Shown here one piece after another: positions 10,856 to 22,713 of a stretch of 64,000 bases of DNA. The notes beneath the pieces were generated by a model, which did no database searches, was not told where the DNA came from, and worked only from the letters and a program-made list of their open reading frames with translations. Numbering within the stretch: position 1 is the stretch's first letter; each line of letters begins with the position of its first letter. The position numbers and the translations under genes were made by a program. Location of the stretch: the NCBI GenBank assembly GCA_003415625.1, contig PYIU01000004.1:1178001-1242000 (forward strand). Direction: 5' to 3'. The stretch is from Aquanectria penicillioides. Taxonomy: Eukaryota; Ascomycota; Sordariomycetes; Hypocreales; Nectriaceae.

Positions 10856-13655
10856 ATGAGCACTGAGGACGCGATGACGCGCCTACCTGATTATGTTAAT
10901 GTGCCGGCCGACAGTCTCGAAGACGGGCCTGGTGAGACTATCGAGGAGCGTTGCTTCTCAGCCGCCCTCATCTGTCTGGAAGGACACTACACCCAGTCAC
11001 CTCCTATGGGCCCTCAGACGGCGGCCAGGGTGAACTCGATGATATCAAAGACATTAGAGAAGACCCATACTCTACGCAAAGCACGGTACGCACTAGTACT
11101 GCCGCCCGAGCAAACCGACTTGTCCACTGACCAGCTCCTGCAGCGAAGCTCTGTCCCGAAACGTGGCCATCTGGATCTGGCTGACCAGGATCTTCGCTGC
11201 CGCTATTCCGAGCTTGACCACCAGATCCGTTGGGCCACTATCAAGTCTTAATGATCCAGAGAAGGGGGTTACTCCGCAAGAGAGTACGGCTCTCATTGTG
11301 ATGAACCATGCCTCCATCAAGGATGATCTTGGAACCCTCATCAAGCTCATGCACATTGCCCGAAATCTCCTGGTCAACGCCGAGCCTGAGGTGCCACAAG
11401 ATATCTGCGCCGCTGTTCATTTTGACCAGATGGTCTACCAAACCATCATCCTCTGCGTCAACGTTACTAGCAAGGGCTATGACGGGGAGATCTTGGACGA
11501 GACCCAAAGGCTCAAACTCGGGGATATCACAGAGCTCTGTATGCCACACTACTTCTATCTCGAAAGCGCCATCATCTAACTCTCTACAGACAAGAAACTT
11601 CTCGTGACGTCACTTCAACAAGCTCACAACTGGACTGCCAAGCATGACAGGAACAAGATGTCCTTTTGGTTCGATGTGCTATTCGACGACGACGGCGCCC
11701 TTTCCGGGTCCGAAGAAGGCCTGGGGGATGGCTCTGGATTCCGCCCGGATGTTGCAAAGCAGCAGGTCCAGCACTGGCTCGACCGTAACTCCAAGATGTG
11801 CGATACTGCGAGGAAACTGTTGAAAGATTATGCACAAAACCACGCAGACAAGCCTCCAGGCAACCTGGCACCTATCCGACCCTTGGCATGGAACTGGCTG
11901 CCAGATGGCTCTGTGGAGGTCCCAGGGGATGTCGGAGATACTGAGGAAAAGATCAATCCCGTCTGGAAACCAGATGAAACGGACAAGTTTGAACAAGACC
12001 GGGCCTACGGCCGAGTTTCTAGAGAAATCGACACCTGGTGGCTTCGGGCTCGAGACCCAAATTACGAGGACTGGGTTGTTGGCATGCCCTCCGTTGAATT
12101 TGCGCAGAACCGCACTGAGCACTGTCGCAACAACCTGGTGCATCGTTATGCCCATTCGTATGGCGCAGACCACTCGCCCCCACCAGGAACCGTCGAGGAG
12201 GAGCTTTCGGACCACGAACATTGCCTTCATTGCGAGCATGATCACGAAAATGATGAAAACGACCATGAACATGAGGAGCACGACCATGAGCACGATCACG
12301 ATCACGATCACGACCATGATCACGAGTGCGAGTGCGAATGCGATCACCACCATCACCACCACCATCATCACCATCACGATCACGACTATACACATGATTA
12401 TGTGGAAGACATGATGGATGATGATGACGCCGACGACGACGAATCCTACGGAGAGGGTCCACTGACGGGTTTGCTGACTGAGGTGCCAAACATTCTCGAT
12501 CCTAAGCAGATCGAAGCGTTGCACATGATTGTCAAGTCGTGTATTCTTGACAATGCTGGCTCAGGCCTCACTCGAGCGGGCGAAAACCTGCAAAAGACTA
12601 GGTGTAGGATGTTCTTGGCCCTGGACTGTGGCAAGAGCCTGCTCCGAGAGATGCTCGTCTTCATTGCGGTCTGGGAAAAGGATGAGCAGTCACTCATCTT
12701 CCAGGTTACCACCCAGATCATCGAAGCACTGCACCACAGTGCACTAATCCCCTACGCCTGGAATTCTCTACGGATCCCGAAGGACATCATCTCACCGGCT
12801 CAAACAGTTCTGCTGCGACTGGTCAACCATATGTTCCGAGCCCGTGTCAACAATCCATCTTCCCAAGAGTCCAAGGATAACACTAGAGACATCAAACTAG
12901 TCCACTTCTTTTTCAGTTTCTTCCGAAGCCGGATCGTTCCTGAATGTGCGGCTCTTATGCACTTGCAAGCTCAGATACGCGAGGAGAACTGCGATCCATC
13001 CGAGTTCCCCGTAGACAGCTGGGATATGGAGCGAGCCAAGGATGGTCTGGCTCAGTACCTTGACTTCTTGACGACTGTGGCTGAGATGATGGACACCAGG
13101 GCCAAGCTAATCGAGTGGGAGTCTGTATACGACCTAATCACGATTCTTAGCGGACTCGAGGCTGGGGTGCCCAAGAAGCCTCTGATCGAACTGCCGAAGC
13201 GGTCTCCTCGAGGGGAGAACAGCAGCAACCCTATGGTGGAGCGGCCGTATTCGACTGGTGACGAGAGCCTCCCCCCCTCTCCACCGCCTCCACCGCTCCA
13301 AGAGCCCGCCCACAAGTTCCCGTGGTCCGGAATCAAGGGTCAGATCTTTACCATCATAGCCACTCTCCTCCAACCACCACCAGGCCAGAGCAGTCCCGGG
13401 AACCCCGATGTGCAAATGCAGATGGTCAAGTACAACGGTATTGTACCACTGCTAAACTGTTGCGCCTACGATGATCATAACCCATTTGCCAAGGAACGAG
13501 TGACAATATGCCTCAAGTGGCTGCTGGATGGGTGTGAAGCTGCGAATAATTTCTTCAGGGAGTTGGTAAACTTGGCGCCTCAGCCTAACCTTCGACCCCC
13601 GGCCGGGGGACAACTGTCTCCACCATCAGAGTCGACGGGATCCAAGGAGAGGTAA
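10856..13655 (+). CDS. Ataxin-10 / Ctr86 family protein with long His/Asp/Glu-rich insertion
   Basis: Three exons, 10856-11085, 11144-11538 and 11590-13655, encode about 896 residues. The introns are 58 nt (GTACGC..CTGCAG, branch CACTGAC) and 51 nt (GTATGC..TACAG, branch CTAAC), and their phases fit exactly. The early part (about residues 70-210, with SRNVAIWIWLTRIF) and the middle are helical and armadillo-like. The C-terminal segment near residues 815-865, with VKYNGIVPLLNCCAYDDHNP, is the Ataxin-10 family signature shared with yeast Ctr86. The family's biochemical role is poorly defined; human ATXN10 is linked to cytokinesis and signalling, and yeast CTR86 is essential and tied by name to copper-responsive expression. 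The unusual part is about residues 415-490 (12208-12450): alternating His-Asp/Glu, a Cys-Glu run, eleven His in a row and an Asp run. This could bind metal, or may simply be repeat expansion. A proline run lies near residue 770. Confidence 0.88.
12208..12450 (+). repeat. in-frame His/Asp/Glu-rich codon repeat
   Basis: Degenerate GAN/CAN codon repeats within the Ataxin-10-like gene: CACGAT/CATGAC units (His-Asp), then GAGTGC units (Glu-Cys), then CACCAT units (poly-His), then GATGAT/GACGAC (poly-Asp). The mix of synonymous codons argues that it is maintained as protein rather than being a fresh DNA slippage product. The opposite strand shows a long hydrophobic frame here, which is an artefact. 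Confidence 0.9.
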
Positions 13656-15909
13656 AGGTACAGGTACGATCCAACACGGCTGGGCCGACGGCTCAAACCA
13701 TGGAGGACGTTGTGGGTGGAGCAGCGAGATTGAACTTGAGCCAACCGAGCGGTAGAGGCAGCATCGAGGACGACTTTATGGCATAATTGGTTCTCTTCTC
13801 TATCTTGGATCAGGAACCGGGGTTGTTGGGTGCAATGGAGACATGTTGCGGGTAACTTTGTAGCCACAACGGAGCTGGATTCTACGGAGCGCGCTGGAGC
13901 TGGATGCGTGTTGTGTTGTACAGGGGTCTGGGAATAGCAATGGGTCATGTGACGCCGTTGAGTACGTAGTTAGCCTATGGTAAATGCATTTTGTTTTCTT
14001 GAGAATTTCTGAAACACATTTGAACGGGACGAATAACCTAAGCATGTTTGTTGCTGAGACACCTTGGGAATGGATGCGCGAAAGAGGAGGGAATGGCGAC
14101 CATCTTCTCACAAACGCCTCGCTGATGTGAAAGCCGAACATAGCTATCCTCCCGATCATAATTGTGACACGGCAGCAAGCTGAGCCATTATTCGAGTGGG
14201 ATGTCTGCGTCCCTTCACACCATCATCTCGAGACCATGGCCACAGCCTGATTTCGAACCAGCTGAAGCACTCGCCAGCCTCCCCGTTAATTTTGAGTCCT
14301 TTCCCGGGAACCTCGAGTCATATCTGGACAGTTTATTTCATTGGATGCGAGGGATAGACCTCCCTAGTTTGGCGAGGCCATTTATTAGATTGGGGAGACA
14401 GACCTCTCCTCGTCAGCATTCTGGATTCCTAAGTACCCACCTAGTCAGTACGTAGAAGGGTTAGTTACCTGGCGGAAGTGCTGGGGGCTAAAATGGGTCT
14501 GTGGGCGGCTGAATGAATGAGTGCCAAACTGCTCGGCCCGCGGCACAGTCGCGTTTGGCAGCTGGACAAGGGGACAGCTTGTAACTCCATGGGCGGACCA
14601 TGATTCACAGGCCTTTCCTTTCTTTTTAAACGAATACCAAATAATTCTTTTTCCTTTTTACCTCAACTACCTGCTGGCTGAGGCAACTTCCCAATGAAAA
14701 AAGTGCCCCCCCCCCCCCTTACCCCCACTCCACTAGCAGTAGGGAGGGAGTCGCTGCAGCTTATGATTAGGGGGTAATGTCTGCACTGCATCATAATGCG
14801 TGCTGAGCACTGGCGCTTGGCGTAGTGTCCCAGGCTGTAGCTCAAGCAATCGCTGAATCAAGTACAGAGTCAGGGACGGTCAAGGTCACAACCTCAAAGC
14901 GTTCTGATGATTAGACGAGGCCAGAGGTACCTGGATTCGGGGTGTGTGGGTTGGTCGACTCGCCACCCCTGACCTGACTGCTGACCCCCTAAAATCTCTC
15001 AAAAGTCAGGGTCTCAGACCATTGCCACCACTTCTCCCTAGACGACATCGAAACCCGCGAGTCTCGACGTCGGATATAGCCCAATGACAGTGAGACACTC
15101 ATTGTGATACTAGGATCCTAGTGGTCTATATCGAGGAACGCCATGCGTGGGCGTGAGAATGGCCTTGCCTGCTTCTGATCCTGGGGATGTGGTGCCTGCG
15201 CCCCTCAGATGCCCGACCTCCCCCCTGCGGGAGAATGCGTTTGACACGGTGCCCCATGTGACACATCCATCGTAGAAAAAGATTAGCTGCATCTTGCCTT
15301 GGAATGCTCCAGTCATCATCCCATAAAAGCGGCAATCTAGTAGCACCTTGGTATCCCATGCAGCACTCACAGACCCCACCCTGTTGCCTCTGTACCCTCC
15401 CAAATAACAGTCGATCATGTGGAATTGTCCTTCAGGCAATGAAGCCCAGCCAGTAGGACTCTCCATCACCATGCCAATACTGGTATTTCAATCGTCCCAA
15501 GCTGCATCCGTCCCAGGCTGATGGCATTTTGCCCATCTGCTGACTTCGCCCCGTGGTTGCCCGTGCTCGTCGAAAGTGGCAGTAAGGAGGAAGTGTATGC
15601 AAGCCAAAACCAATACCACTTCTGATTGAAAAAAAAAAAAAAAAAGCACATATTGGAATTTGAAAACACATTGCGTGTGATTTGATTTTGCAATTAATAG
15701 TCGATTGAATACTGCCTTTGGCCTATGACCGCCACTGGTCGTCCCTAAATTACACATTCTCAGCTGTCGACATTCCCCCCCCACAGATGTAGAATCGCAA
15801 ATACGTTTTGTTATTTTCTCTCATTCATTTGGTCGTACACTCTTGAATGTGACGTGTTTGTAGCTCCCACGAACTTATTATACCTCAATGCTAACATCCA
15901 TCCAGGCTC
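13656..15909. other. intergenic, nothing recognised
   Basis: About 2.25 kb with only short frames. A T-rich/poly-C spot lies at 14640-14720, and a run of A at 15628-15645. A minus-strand frame at 15110-15472 has a protein-like composition, but I cannot relate it to a family or find splice partners. Confidence 0.45.
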
Positions 15910-16980
15910 ATGCTATCCCAGAGCACAGCAGCCTGTTCGCCTTCACCTCCTAGGACTTCCCCCCTTCGGATTGACAACAGAACATCACCTGAAAAACCCA
16001 ACATGCTACCATGCGAATCTGTTAAAGTTCTCCTGCTCTCAATGAAGCATTTGGCGCCCAATGACGAGCCACTATGTCTGGAGAGCATGCAAAGGATCAC
16101 GCACTACCAGCCAGCGACCGTCCTCCACATTTCGAATAGCGCGAAGTACAGTTTCATAAATGCCAAACTCCTGAAGCAACTCCTGTTTCTCAACTACAGG
16201 CTTAACCCAGGGGCCATTCATATCGGCGATAGCACAATTGCACAGCTGCAATGGCACTATCCTGGGTCGACCGAGACAGTAACCACGTCACATCTCGTCG
16301 TGCGTGACTCTCGCTTTCAAATAATTTTCCGCAAAGAAGACTGGGAACAGCCAATTCATAACTTTTTGCACCAACCTTTCCAGGGCAAGCGACTTCACAG
16401 ATGCCAGCTACAGCAGCGACGTTCCGGTCATCGAGACGAGTGTGTTGGCGCAAAGACCCCAATGCCTGAGTGTGAAAAACCCGAGAGCACTGGGACTCAT
16501 TTTGATCATGAGGCAGAGTGGGAATCCGAGGCAGAATGCGACAGCCAATCTTCAGGCTACTTATCTCGGCCAAGTACAGCTACAACAATTGTTGCGGAGG
16601 CAACAGAATGCCTGGGATCAGAAGCAGAAGCAGACACACCGGAAGCGGGATGGAACAATGCATGTCAACAGAACAACCCAAGATACCGCGATGGAGAGCA
16701 CGAGGTCGAGTATCAGCATCTGAGCCAGGCCATGAATAGCTTTGGGATCAGCAATCAACAAGCAGGCGAGGAAGTGAAGGCGGCTAGTGACGAACTTCCT
16801 CACGGTCCTCGGAACCAAGAGCAGCCCAGCATTGAAATCGACGAAACTGACTCAGAGGACGATGATTTTGATGGAAAGCAGGAGGAGGACGCTTACTGGC
16901 ACTGGTCTCGAACAGAAAAGCGATGGTACCATGACAGCGAGGATGGACATACCTTGTGGTTTCCCAAGAAGCTCGCATAG
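15910..16980 (+). CDS. orphan protein with degenerate retropepsin-like N-terminal half
   Basis: One uninterrupted frame of 356 codons starting ATG at 15910; a second in-frame ATG lies at about 16003. I do not recognise a named family. Residues about 68-160 (ATVLHISNSAKYSFINAKLL, then VVRDSRFQIIF) have the rhythm of a retropepsin-like aspartic protease fold: a strand, a short motif where D-[ST]-G would sit, then F-[IL] and a helix. The catalytic Asp is absent (NSA), so if it is a homologue it is probably not a protease. Residues about 165-310 are Gln/Glu/Ser-rich and probably disordered, followed by an acidic run (DSEDDDFD). The end, with WHWSRTEKRWYHD, is a Trp-rich tail. The gene shares this layout with the next gene downstream and perhaps with the one at 52861-54208. 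Expression and start are unverified. Confidence 0.6.
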   Translation: MLSQSTAACSPSPPRTSPLRIDNRTSPEKPNMLPCESVKVLLLSMKHLAPNDEPLCLESMQRITHYQPATVLHISNSAKYSFINAKLLKQLLFLNYRLNPGAIHIGDSTIAQLQWHYPGSTETVTTSHLVVRDSRFQIIFRKEDWEQPIHNFLHQPFQGKRLHRCQLQQRRSGHRDECVGAKTPMPECEKPESTGTHFDHEAEWESEAECDSQSSGYLSRPSTATTIVAEATECLGSEAEADTPEAGWNNACQQNNPRYRDGEHEVEYQHLSQAMNSFGISNQQAGEEVKAASDELPHGPRNQEQPSIEIDETDSEDDDFDGKQEEDAYWHWSRTEKRWYHDSEDGHTLWFPKKLA

Positions 16981-18740
16981 CCCGGTTCTGCATGGAAATT
17001 CCTACAATCAGGGGGCGCCGTGAGATGGGGTGCTGTGTGGTCAATTATTGTAAGTGTAGGGACAAATAGTAGGCTGGCCCCATGGTTTCAATTAGATAGA
17101 TATTTTAATAGGGATGCAGCACCGACAGCTTCCCTTGCAGTCTGTCTTGAGCGCGCCCAGCCACTAGAAGAGGTTTGTGACCCTAATAAGCTGCCAGCCT
17201 TATCCTCGCAGTCCTTGAAAAGCCCACAATGCTGAGAAATGAAGGTTGTACCCATCGATGACGCAGGAAGTAGCGTCGTCCCATCTGACCAGACCTTTCA
17301 TTTTATGGTTCCTTAGGGTTGGAGTAGGTAGTCTCGGGGTCAGTCCTAGAAAAAAAAAAAAGTGGTCTTCTTGAACACCACTTTGATGAGTTGGAGTCAG
17401 CTGGGCTCCAAAGCCACCCGCTTTGCCCTTGTGGTAACGACACCTACAAGTTCTCCAAACTTAGGGGTGATATTTCAACTCAAGTCTCAGCCTGCTTCGT
17501 GCGTGCTTTGACACAAAGGCTCATTAGACATGGAGTGCATCAAATGCCACAGAGCTGCATTACACGAGGGATCTTGGAACGGACAATCAAGCGGAAAGAA
17601 CGGTGATGGACGTGGAGCTTTGCTAGGCGGAGTGATTTATTATTGTTGTATCTAAAAAAAGGGCTACAGTTGCTCGCCATGATGTCGTGACATTTATATG
17701 CTGTGGACAGGTTGCAGGCGATAGTTCTAAAGCCCCTGGCCTGAGGCAGGGTAGAGGGGTGAGCTACTGCGTGTTCGTATCTGTAGTTGAGGTTCGCTAC
17801 CGGGTGTAAACGGTAATATAACAACTTGGCCGTGAAAGAGGGTTGAAAGACTGCCTGTTAATTTAGAGTAAAACTGCGCAAAATTATCTCGATCTGCCGA
17901 AACATGATTCCTAGACGGGCTATGCTATGCATGTGCATGTACTACTTTGGCAATTGGACACGGGCTAATTCAACCAGCGACGAGTTGCACAGTCGCAGGC
18001 ACTTATAGCACAACGCCAAGGCACGAGCGACCTCTCAGACACGCGAACCCTACCATTCGCAGTCACTGGTGGATCTCCCGCATGCTGGGTCTCGCCGATT
18101 GAATATTTCTGATTCGCCTGGACAAATTACAAAAGCCTGATCTGATCACTCCTCTGTCCATTGCACACTGGCGCTGATTTCGAACTACTTGAGGTGGCGG
18201 ACAGCCAAGCATACGTCAAAATCTAATTGGGTCATATCGTTTACTTTTCAATGGAAAAATAGCACCACCAGCTGGTGCTATTGGACCATTTCGAGAGAGT
18301 GCAACCGTCGGCCTCCCCTGCGTTCGCCACTCCGTGTTATCACCACTGTCTTGCATCTCCCAGCCTGATTTCACTATGAACACGACTTTTGGTATTTGAT
18401 CTGATGGAATATAGCAAGGCACAGCGTTATTCTCACTCTCACTCCATTCCGCCTTCCACCACCCGTCATCTCTCCATCTGGATACTAACCTACAGCACCC
18501 ATATGGAATCCATGACGTCGAAAGGAAAAGGAAAGAAAGGACCATTCAGTCAAACGAGTGATTTTTTATCTTCATGTTCAAACTTCTGGATGCTGAGCTA
18601 ATGCTACATCTACAGAGATTCGCCCCGCAGCGATTGCCGCTATTTCTGATGTATGAACTCTACCGAAATCGGCATAAGATCTCTCGCAGCCTGTTTCTAT
18701 AACAGAACCTCCATCTTATCGCCGCACGATCCTTTCCCTC
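16981..18740. other. intergenic, nothing recognised
   Basis: About 1.76 kb between two plus-strand orphan genes. Only short frames. A minus-strand frame at 18216-18545 looks slightly protein-like but has no recognisable relative. Confidence 0.45.
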
Positions 18741-19972
18741 ATGAGCCGCCATCTACGAAACCCGAATAGAGGAGATGAAGATACGATTTGGGAGCAGAGC
18801 TGTATCGATGAATACGCAAAGTCGCGACTGAACAAGATTTTTAACTGGAAAAAGGAATCAGTGGAAACGAGAGGCGAAGTGAACGCGACCACACGCCCAA
18901 CCGAATTCAAGGCTGAGGCTCGGGAACCTTCGCGCCGAATGAATCGACTAGGTTTGTACATGGCCCAGCAATGGGAAGGTCAAAACCCTCTGTTCTCAGA
19001 GATTTTTGCTGAGCGGTCAGTCGCTTCTGATCTCTCAGCGATTACCTCAACCCCAAGGACGGGGAGCTTCGACAACACCACCCGAAACACAACGGGGAAA
19101 TCCCCCTATAGAGCCAAATTTATCGAGACAGACAGAACCCTGACACCGTCGATGAATTCCGCAAATCCTCCCCTGAAAGGCGAGTTTCTCGAGGAAGCGC
19201 CAAGTCAAAATCTTGGCATGACGAGGGCACCCTCTAAGCCTAGGACATCGCAACGTGTCCCATATACAAAACCTGTGTGTATGAGAGGGATAGAAGATTG
19301 GGAACCCGTTCTCGCAGTTATCGACCAGTCGTCAAAACACTCATTTCTTGATCCACATACGGCTAGCACCTTGGGTCTGACACTGCATCCCATGCCGCAG
19401 CGCAAAGCCCAGAAACTCAAACTTTGCAATTCGACAACATCCAGCCCGGAATTCTGGGCAAAAAATGTTGGATTGCGTTCCGTTTCAAGCGATATCCCAC
19501 AAGCATACGTAGATATAATTGTCGCGCCTGTGAATTACGGACAAGAACATGTTCAGTTGATTATCGGTCGTTTGCTCCTGTCAATGCTGAGAACCAAGGC
19601 AAAGCAAGGCAAAGGAGATAACATGGGCCAGGGTTTGGATATTTTAAGCGATTTCCCAAAGGATCCAAATTTGACAACTGGTGTAAATGGCTCACAACAT
19701 CAAGGTGAAGACTTCATCCCCCGTCGTGCAAGTTAAGATATTCGCTGATTTCAATAGATGTCGGCAACAACGAATTGTTTTTGGAACCGTATTCGACAAA
19801 TTCTGGAATGCTCCAGCCTTGGTGTAAAGAATTGCCGCCCATGCCATTTCCCGGGCACTTTGCCAATGTTTACGGGAGCGACGATGAAATTAGACCTTGG
19901 GTTGGCTCATTGGCGGTTGACCCCAGCGCATTCGGGATAGAGGAGCCATTGTTCACTGGGTTTACAGAGTAG
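18741..19972 (+). CDS. orphan protein with degenerate retropepsin-like domain
   Basis: Two exons, 18741-19704 and 19758-19972, joined across a 53-nt intron (GTGAAG..CAATAG, branch CTGAT). The phase fits (G|AT) and gives 392 residues; without the intron the frame would end at 19736. Residues 1-175 are polar and low in conserved features. Residues about 180-285 read EPVLAVIDQSSKHSFLDPHT, then LGLTL, then YVDIIVAP and LIIGRLLL, matching the order of a retropepsin-like domain: Asp-containing motif, helix, hydrophobic strand, then the [IL]-[IL]-G strand near the end. The usual D-[ST]-G is replaced by D-Q-S. The last exon is acidic and Gly/Pro-rich (FANVYGSDDE). The same layout in the neighbour at 15910 suggests a small fungal-specific paralogous group. 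Function unknown. Confidence 0.65.
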
Positions 19973-20438
19973 TATTGATCAATTGAAATGCTGAGTATTT
20001 AGACAGGGTGAGAACTGGTATTACAATACAAGTTCCTCTCTTTGCACTCTCATCACGGTTGAGAATTCCGCCCTTTTAACCATCAACCTTTGTAGCGGAC
20101 GGGAATGATGAAGTATTTGGATGTCAAGACGGAGTACTCATAAGAGCACGAGCCATCCTATGAGATTTAGCTTCGTGTATATTTGGGTTTTTTTTTGTTC
20201 CCGTTTCAACACAGGGAGATACCAGTGGCCCCAAGTCTATGCCCGAACCCGGAGCAGGGAAGAACGCAGAGAAAAAGGACAAACAGAACATGCCGTCATC
20301 AACCATCAAACAGCAACCACAAGACGCACGTGTATACAAGAAAGTGAAACAGTAGAATTGCGCCGGGTCCCCGCGATCCGCATACCATGGTTCTCACACA
20401 TATACGCATTCACCATCAGCCAGCTCCGCCCCCCCCAT
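19973..20438. other. 3' intergenic between convergent genes
   Basis: About 470 bases between the converging orphan gene and RIB3. No gene seen. It presumably holds both 3' UTRs. Confidence 0.5.
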
Positions 20439-21245
20439 TCAGCTACCGTTGGCCTCAAGCTTGCCTTCGGTCTTCTCGACATAGGCGACCAAGTCAGCGA
20501 TGGTGCAGACCTTCAATCCCCACTTCCTCGCAAAGGCGATGCAAGCCTCGCCACGAAGCATACCGACGCTTTGGCGGAGAGCCTGGCCGGGAACCTCCTC
20601 GCCGTCATCAACAAGCTCGCAAATGGCAGCGGCTTGGATCTTGCCGGTCAGACGGCAGAACTCAGTGGCAGCCTCTGTGTGTCCGGGTCGCTGGCGGACG
20701 CCACCAGGGCGAGAGCGCAGAGGGAATACGTGACCGGGGCGGCGAAAGCTCTCGGGCTTGGAGTTGGGATCGGCGAGGACGTTGCACACCAGTGCGCGGT
20801 CGCGCGCGCTGATGCCCGTGGTGACGGAAGGGTCGGCAGCGTCAACGGAGACGGTGTAGGCGGTTCCACGGGGATCCTGGTTGTCGGGGACCATCTGGGG
20901 AAGGCCAAGGGATTCGGTGAGGGCGGGAGATAGAGGAGCGCAGATGAGACCGGAGGAGTGGCGGACGAGGAAACCCATCTTCTCGGGGGTCACATCCTCG
21001 GCAGCGATGATTAGGTCGGCCTCGTTCTCGCGAGACGGGTCGTCGAGGACGACGAGGAATTCTCCATTTCCTGGGCAAACAAAGAGTTAGCTGAGAAGTT
21101 TCAAACATGATCGGGGAGTTCGGTGCCAGAGCCGCCGCCGGATATCAACGGCGGGTGACTCAAGAGACAGGGGCCGCATACGGAAAGCCTCAATGGACTC
21201 GGGAATGGAGTCGAATTGACTCAAATCTATCGTAGAGCCGGGCAT
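20439..21245 (-). CDS. RIB3: 3,4-dihydroxy-2-butanone 4-phosphate synthase (riboflavin biosynthesis)
   Basis: The enzyme converts ribulose 5-phosphate to 3,4-dihydroxy-2-butanone 4-phosphate and formate, supplying the four-carbon unit of riboflavin. Two exons, 21245-21182 and 21070-20439, joined over a 111-nt intron (GTATGC..TGCCCAG), give 231 residues, normal for the monofunctional fungal enzyme. The phase is exact (C|GA gives Arg). Motifs in order: EFLVVLDDPSRENEADLIIA with the acidic metal-binding and catalytic Asp/Glu; FLVRHSSGLICAPL; TTGISARDRA; RPGHVFPLRSRPGGV with the conserved RPGH; and HTEAATEFCRLTG with the catalytic His. No GTP cyclohydrolase II domain is attached, as is usual in fungi. 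Confidence 0.95.
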
Positions 21246-22713
21246 TTTGAGAGCTGAATGTGGATGAAGGAAAGGTGCAAGATGGGAGAGCCAGGTGCAG
21301 CAGCGACGGGAAGCGAAGTTATGACTCTGTCGCGAGACCTCGGCTCGTATGTAGCAATTTGTCTGTGGCTGCGGATGCGACAGGTGACGGAAGCGGGCTC
21401 GGCGACGGCGAAAGTGGGAGAGCGGGAGGGGGAGGGGTCGTTTGGGTCTGTTTTTTTGGGGGGGCCGCCTGGGTTTCTGGCTTCTTCGGCGAGGGGGTTG
21501 CACGCGCGGGTATAGATGAAGTTGGAACGATGGAGAAGAGAAGGGCGAACGGATATATCAATTGAATGCAACACACACAGACGACGCCTTCAAGTGAGGA
21601 GAAGCAATGACGAAGGATATGACGAGCGGGTTTGACTTCAGGCAAATCGGCAACGGGCGGCACTGGAAACTGGTCATAATAAGCATCACAGGAACAGGCG
21701 GCATGGGGCCAAGGCCCAAGGCCATGATTCAGGGCCCCGTCCACTATTCCCCATGCCCAAGCCCATGCCCAAGCCCATTCCGTAGCCTCCGCTGCCCGGC
21801 CCACGGCCCACGGACGGGGTTTGAGCTGGGACATGATTCGGACCCGCGCGGTGAATTGCCGGTTGCAAAGATGGAGGCAATTGCGCAGTACCGCACAGTA
21901 CCGTACCATGTGCATGTGCGCCGCCCGGCTTATCCGATCTGAGCCTAGGCGAGGTTCTAGAGTGAGTCGGAAAGTTGCGTGTGCGTGAGAGAGAGAAGCG
22001 TGTAGAAGGCGGAAGAGGGAACGGATGGGCGTTCGGCGTCAATGATCCGCCGCTACCGCAGTCCTCCTCCTCCTCCTTCCTTGCTCCTCGCAGGGTTTAT
22101 TCCGGCGCCTTCAGAGCGGACGCTGGCTCACATGCCACCATCTCCCTTGTTGCTAGTTACCTCCTCTCGGCTTTACGCCAGACAAGGAAACCGTGAAGAA
22201 ATCTCATCATGCCCCAAAACAGCGAGATATCCTAGCCAGCAAACACAGGAAGACCAGCCCCTTCAATTGACCACTTAGCGTGCATCCCGAGACCCTGCTT
22301 AGTGCCTGTTTCCTGGGTTTCTTGGTCCTCTTGGAGTGGGAATGGATTTGTCGGGGTCGCGCGGTTATTATGTAAGCTCCTCCAAATTCGCAGTTGGAGT
22401 CGAGAATTGCGAAAGCATCAGTCAGCTTCTGCTCAACGAGCATGGAGCCAGCCACTCCTGGCCACCCTTGGTTAGCTGTCCAGCCGCGCGGGAAAATATC
22501 TCTCTGGCCTTTTTTTCCTCATCCAGGTACCGATTACGAAACCGGTGGAGCTCATGACGGGCTCGATAAGAAATCGGTTGAAAATGGACTCCCTTTCAAT
22601 ACATTATTCCCTATCTGTCTGCACCTGCTCCATGTTCTGCCGATAATGTATGTATGGCTTTGTCATCCGCCATCCCACTCTCGGATGCCCTGTTTCCCTC
22701 CTTCAGCGTCCAC
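21246..22713. other. intergenic, nothing recognised
   Basis: About 1.5 kb upstream of RIB3 and downstream of the large minus-strand gene. A short direct repeat of CCCATGCCCAAG type lies at 21745-21778. No gene recognised. Confidence 0.45.

Noticed and set aside
11086..11143. Apparent frameshift in the Ataxin-10-like gene near 11140
   Set aside because: A 58-nt intron with good donor (GTACGC), branch (CACTGAC) and acceptor (CTGCAG) restores the frame exactly, so no lesion is needed.
11679..12524. 281-codon minus-strand frame with long hydrophobic Val/Ile/Met runs, resembling a membrane protein
   Set aside because: It is the antisense reading of the His/Asp codon repeat of the Ataxin-10-like gene; GAT/CAC repeats read as ATC/GTG on the reverse strand.
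15110..15472. 120-codon minus-strand frame with protein-like composition
   Set aside because: No recognisable family, no supporting start context or splice partner. Kept only as a note in the intergenic entry.
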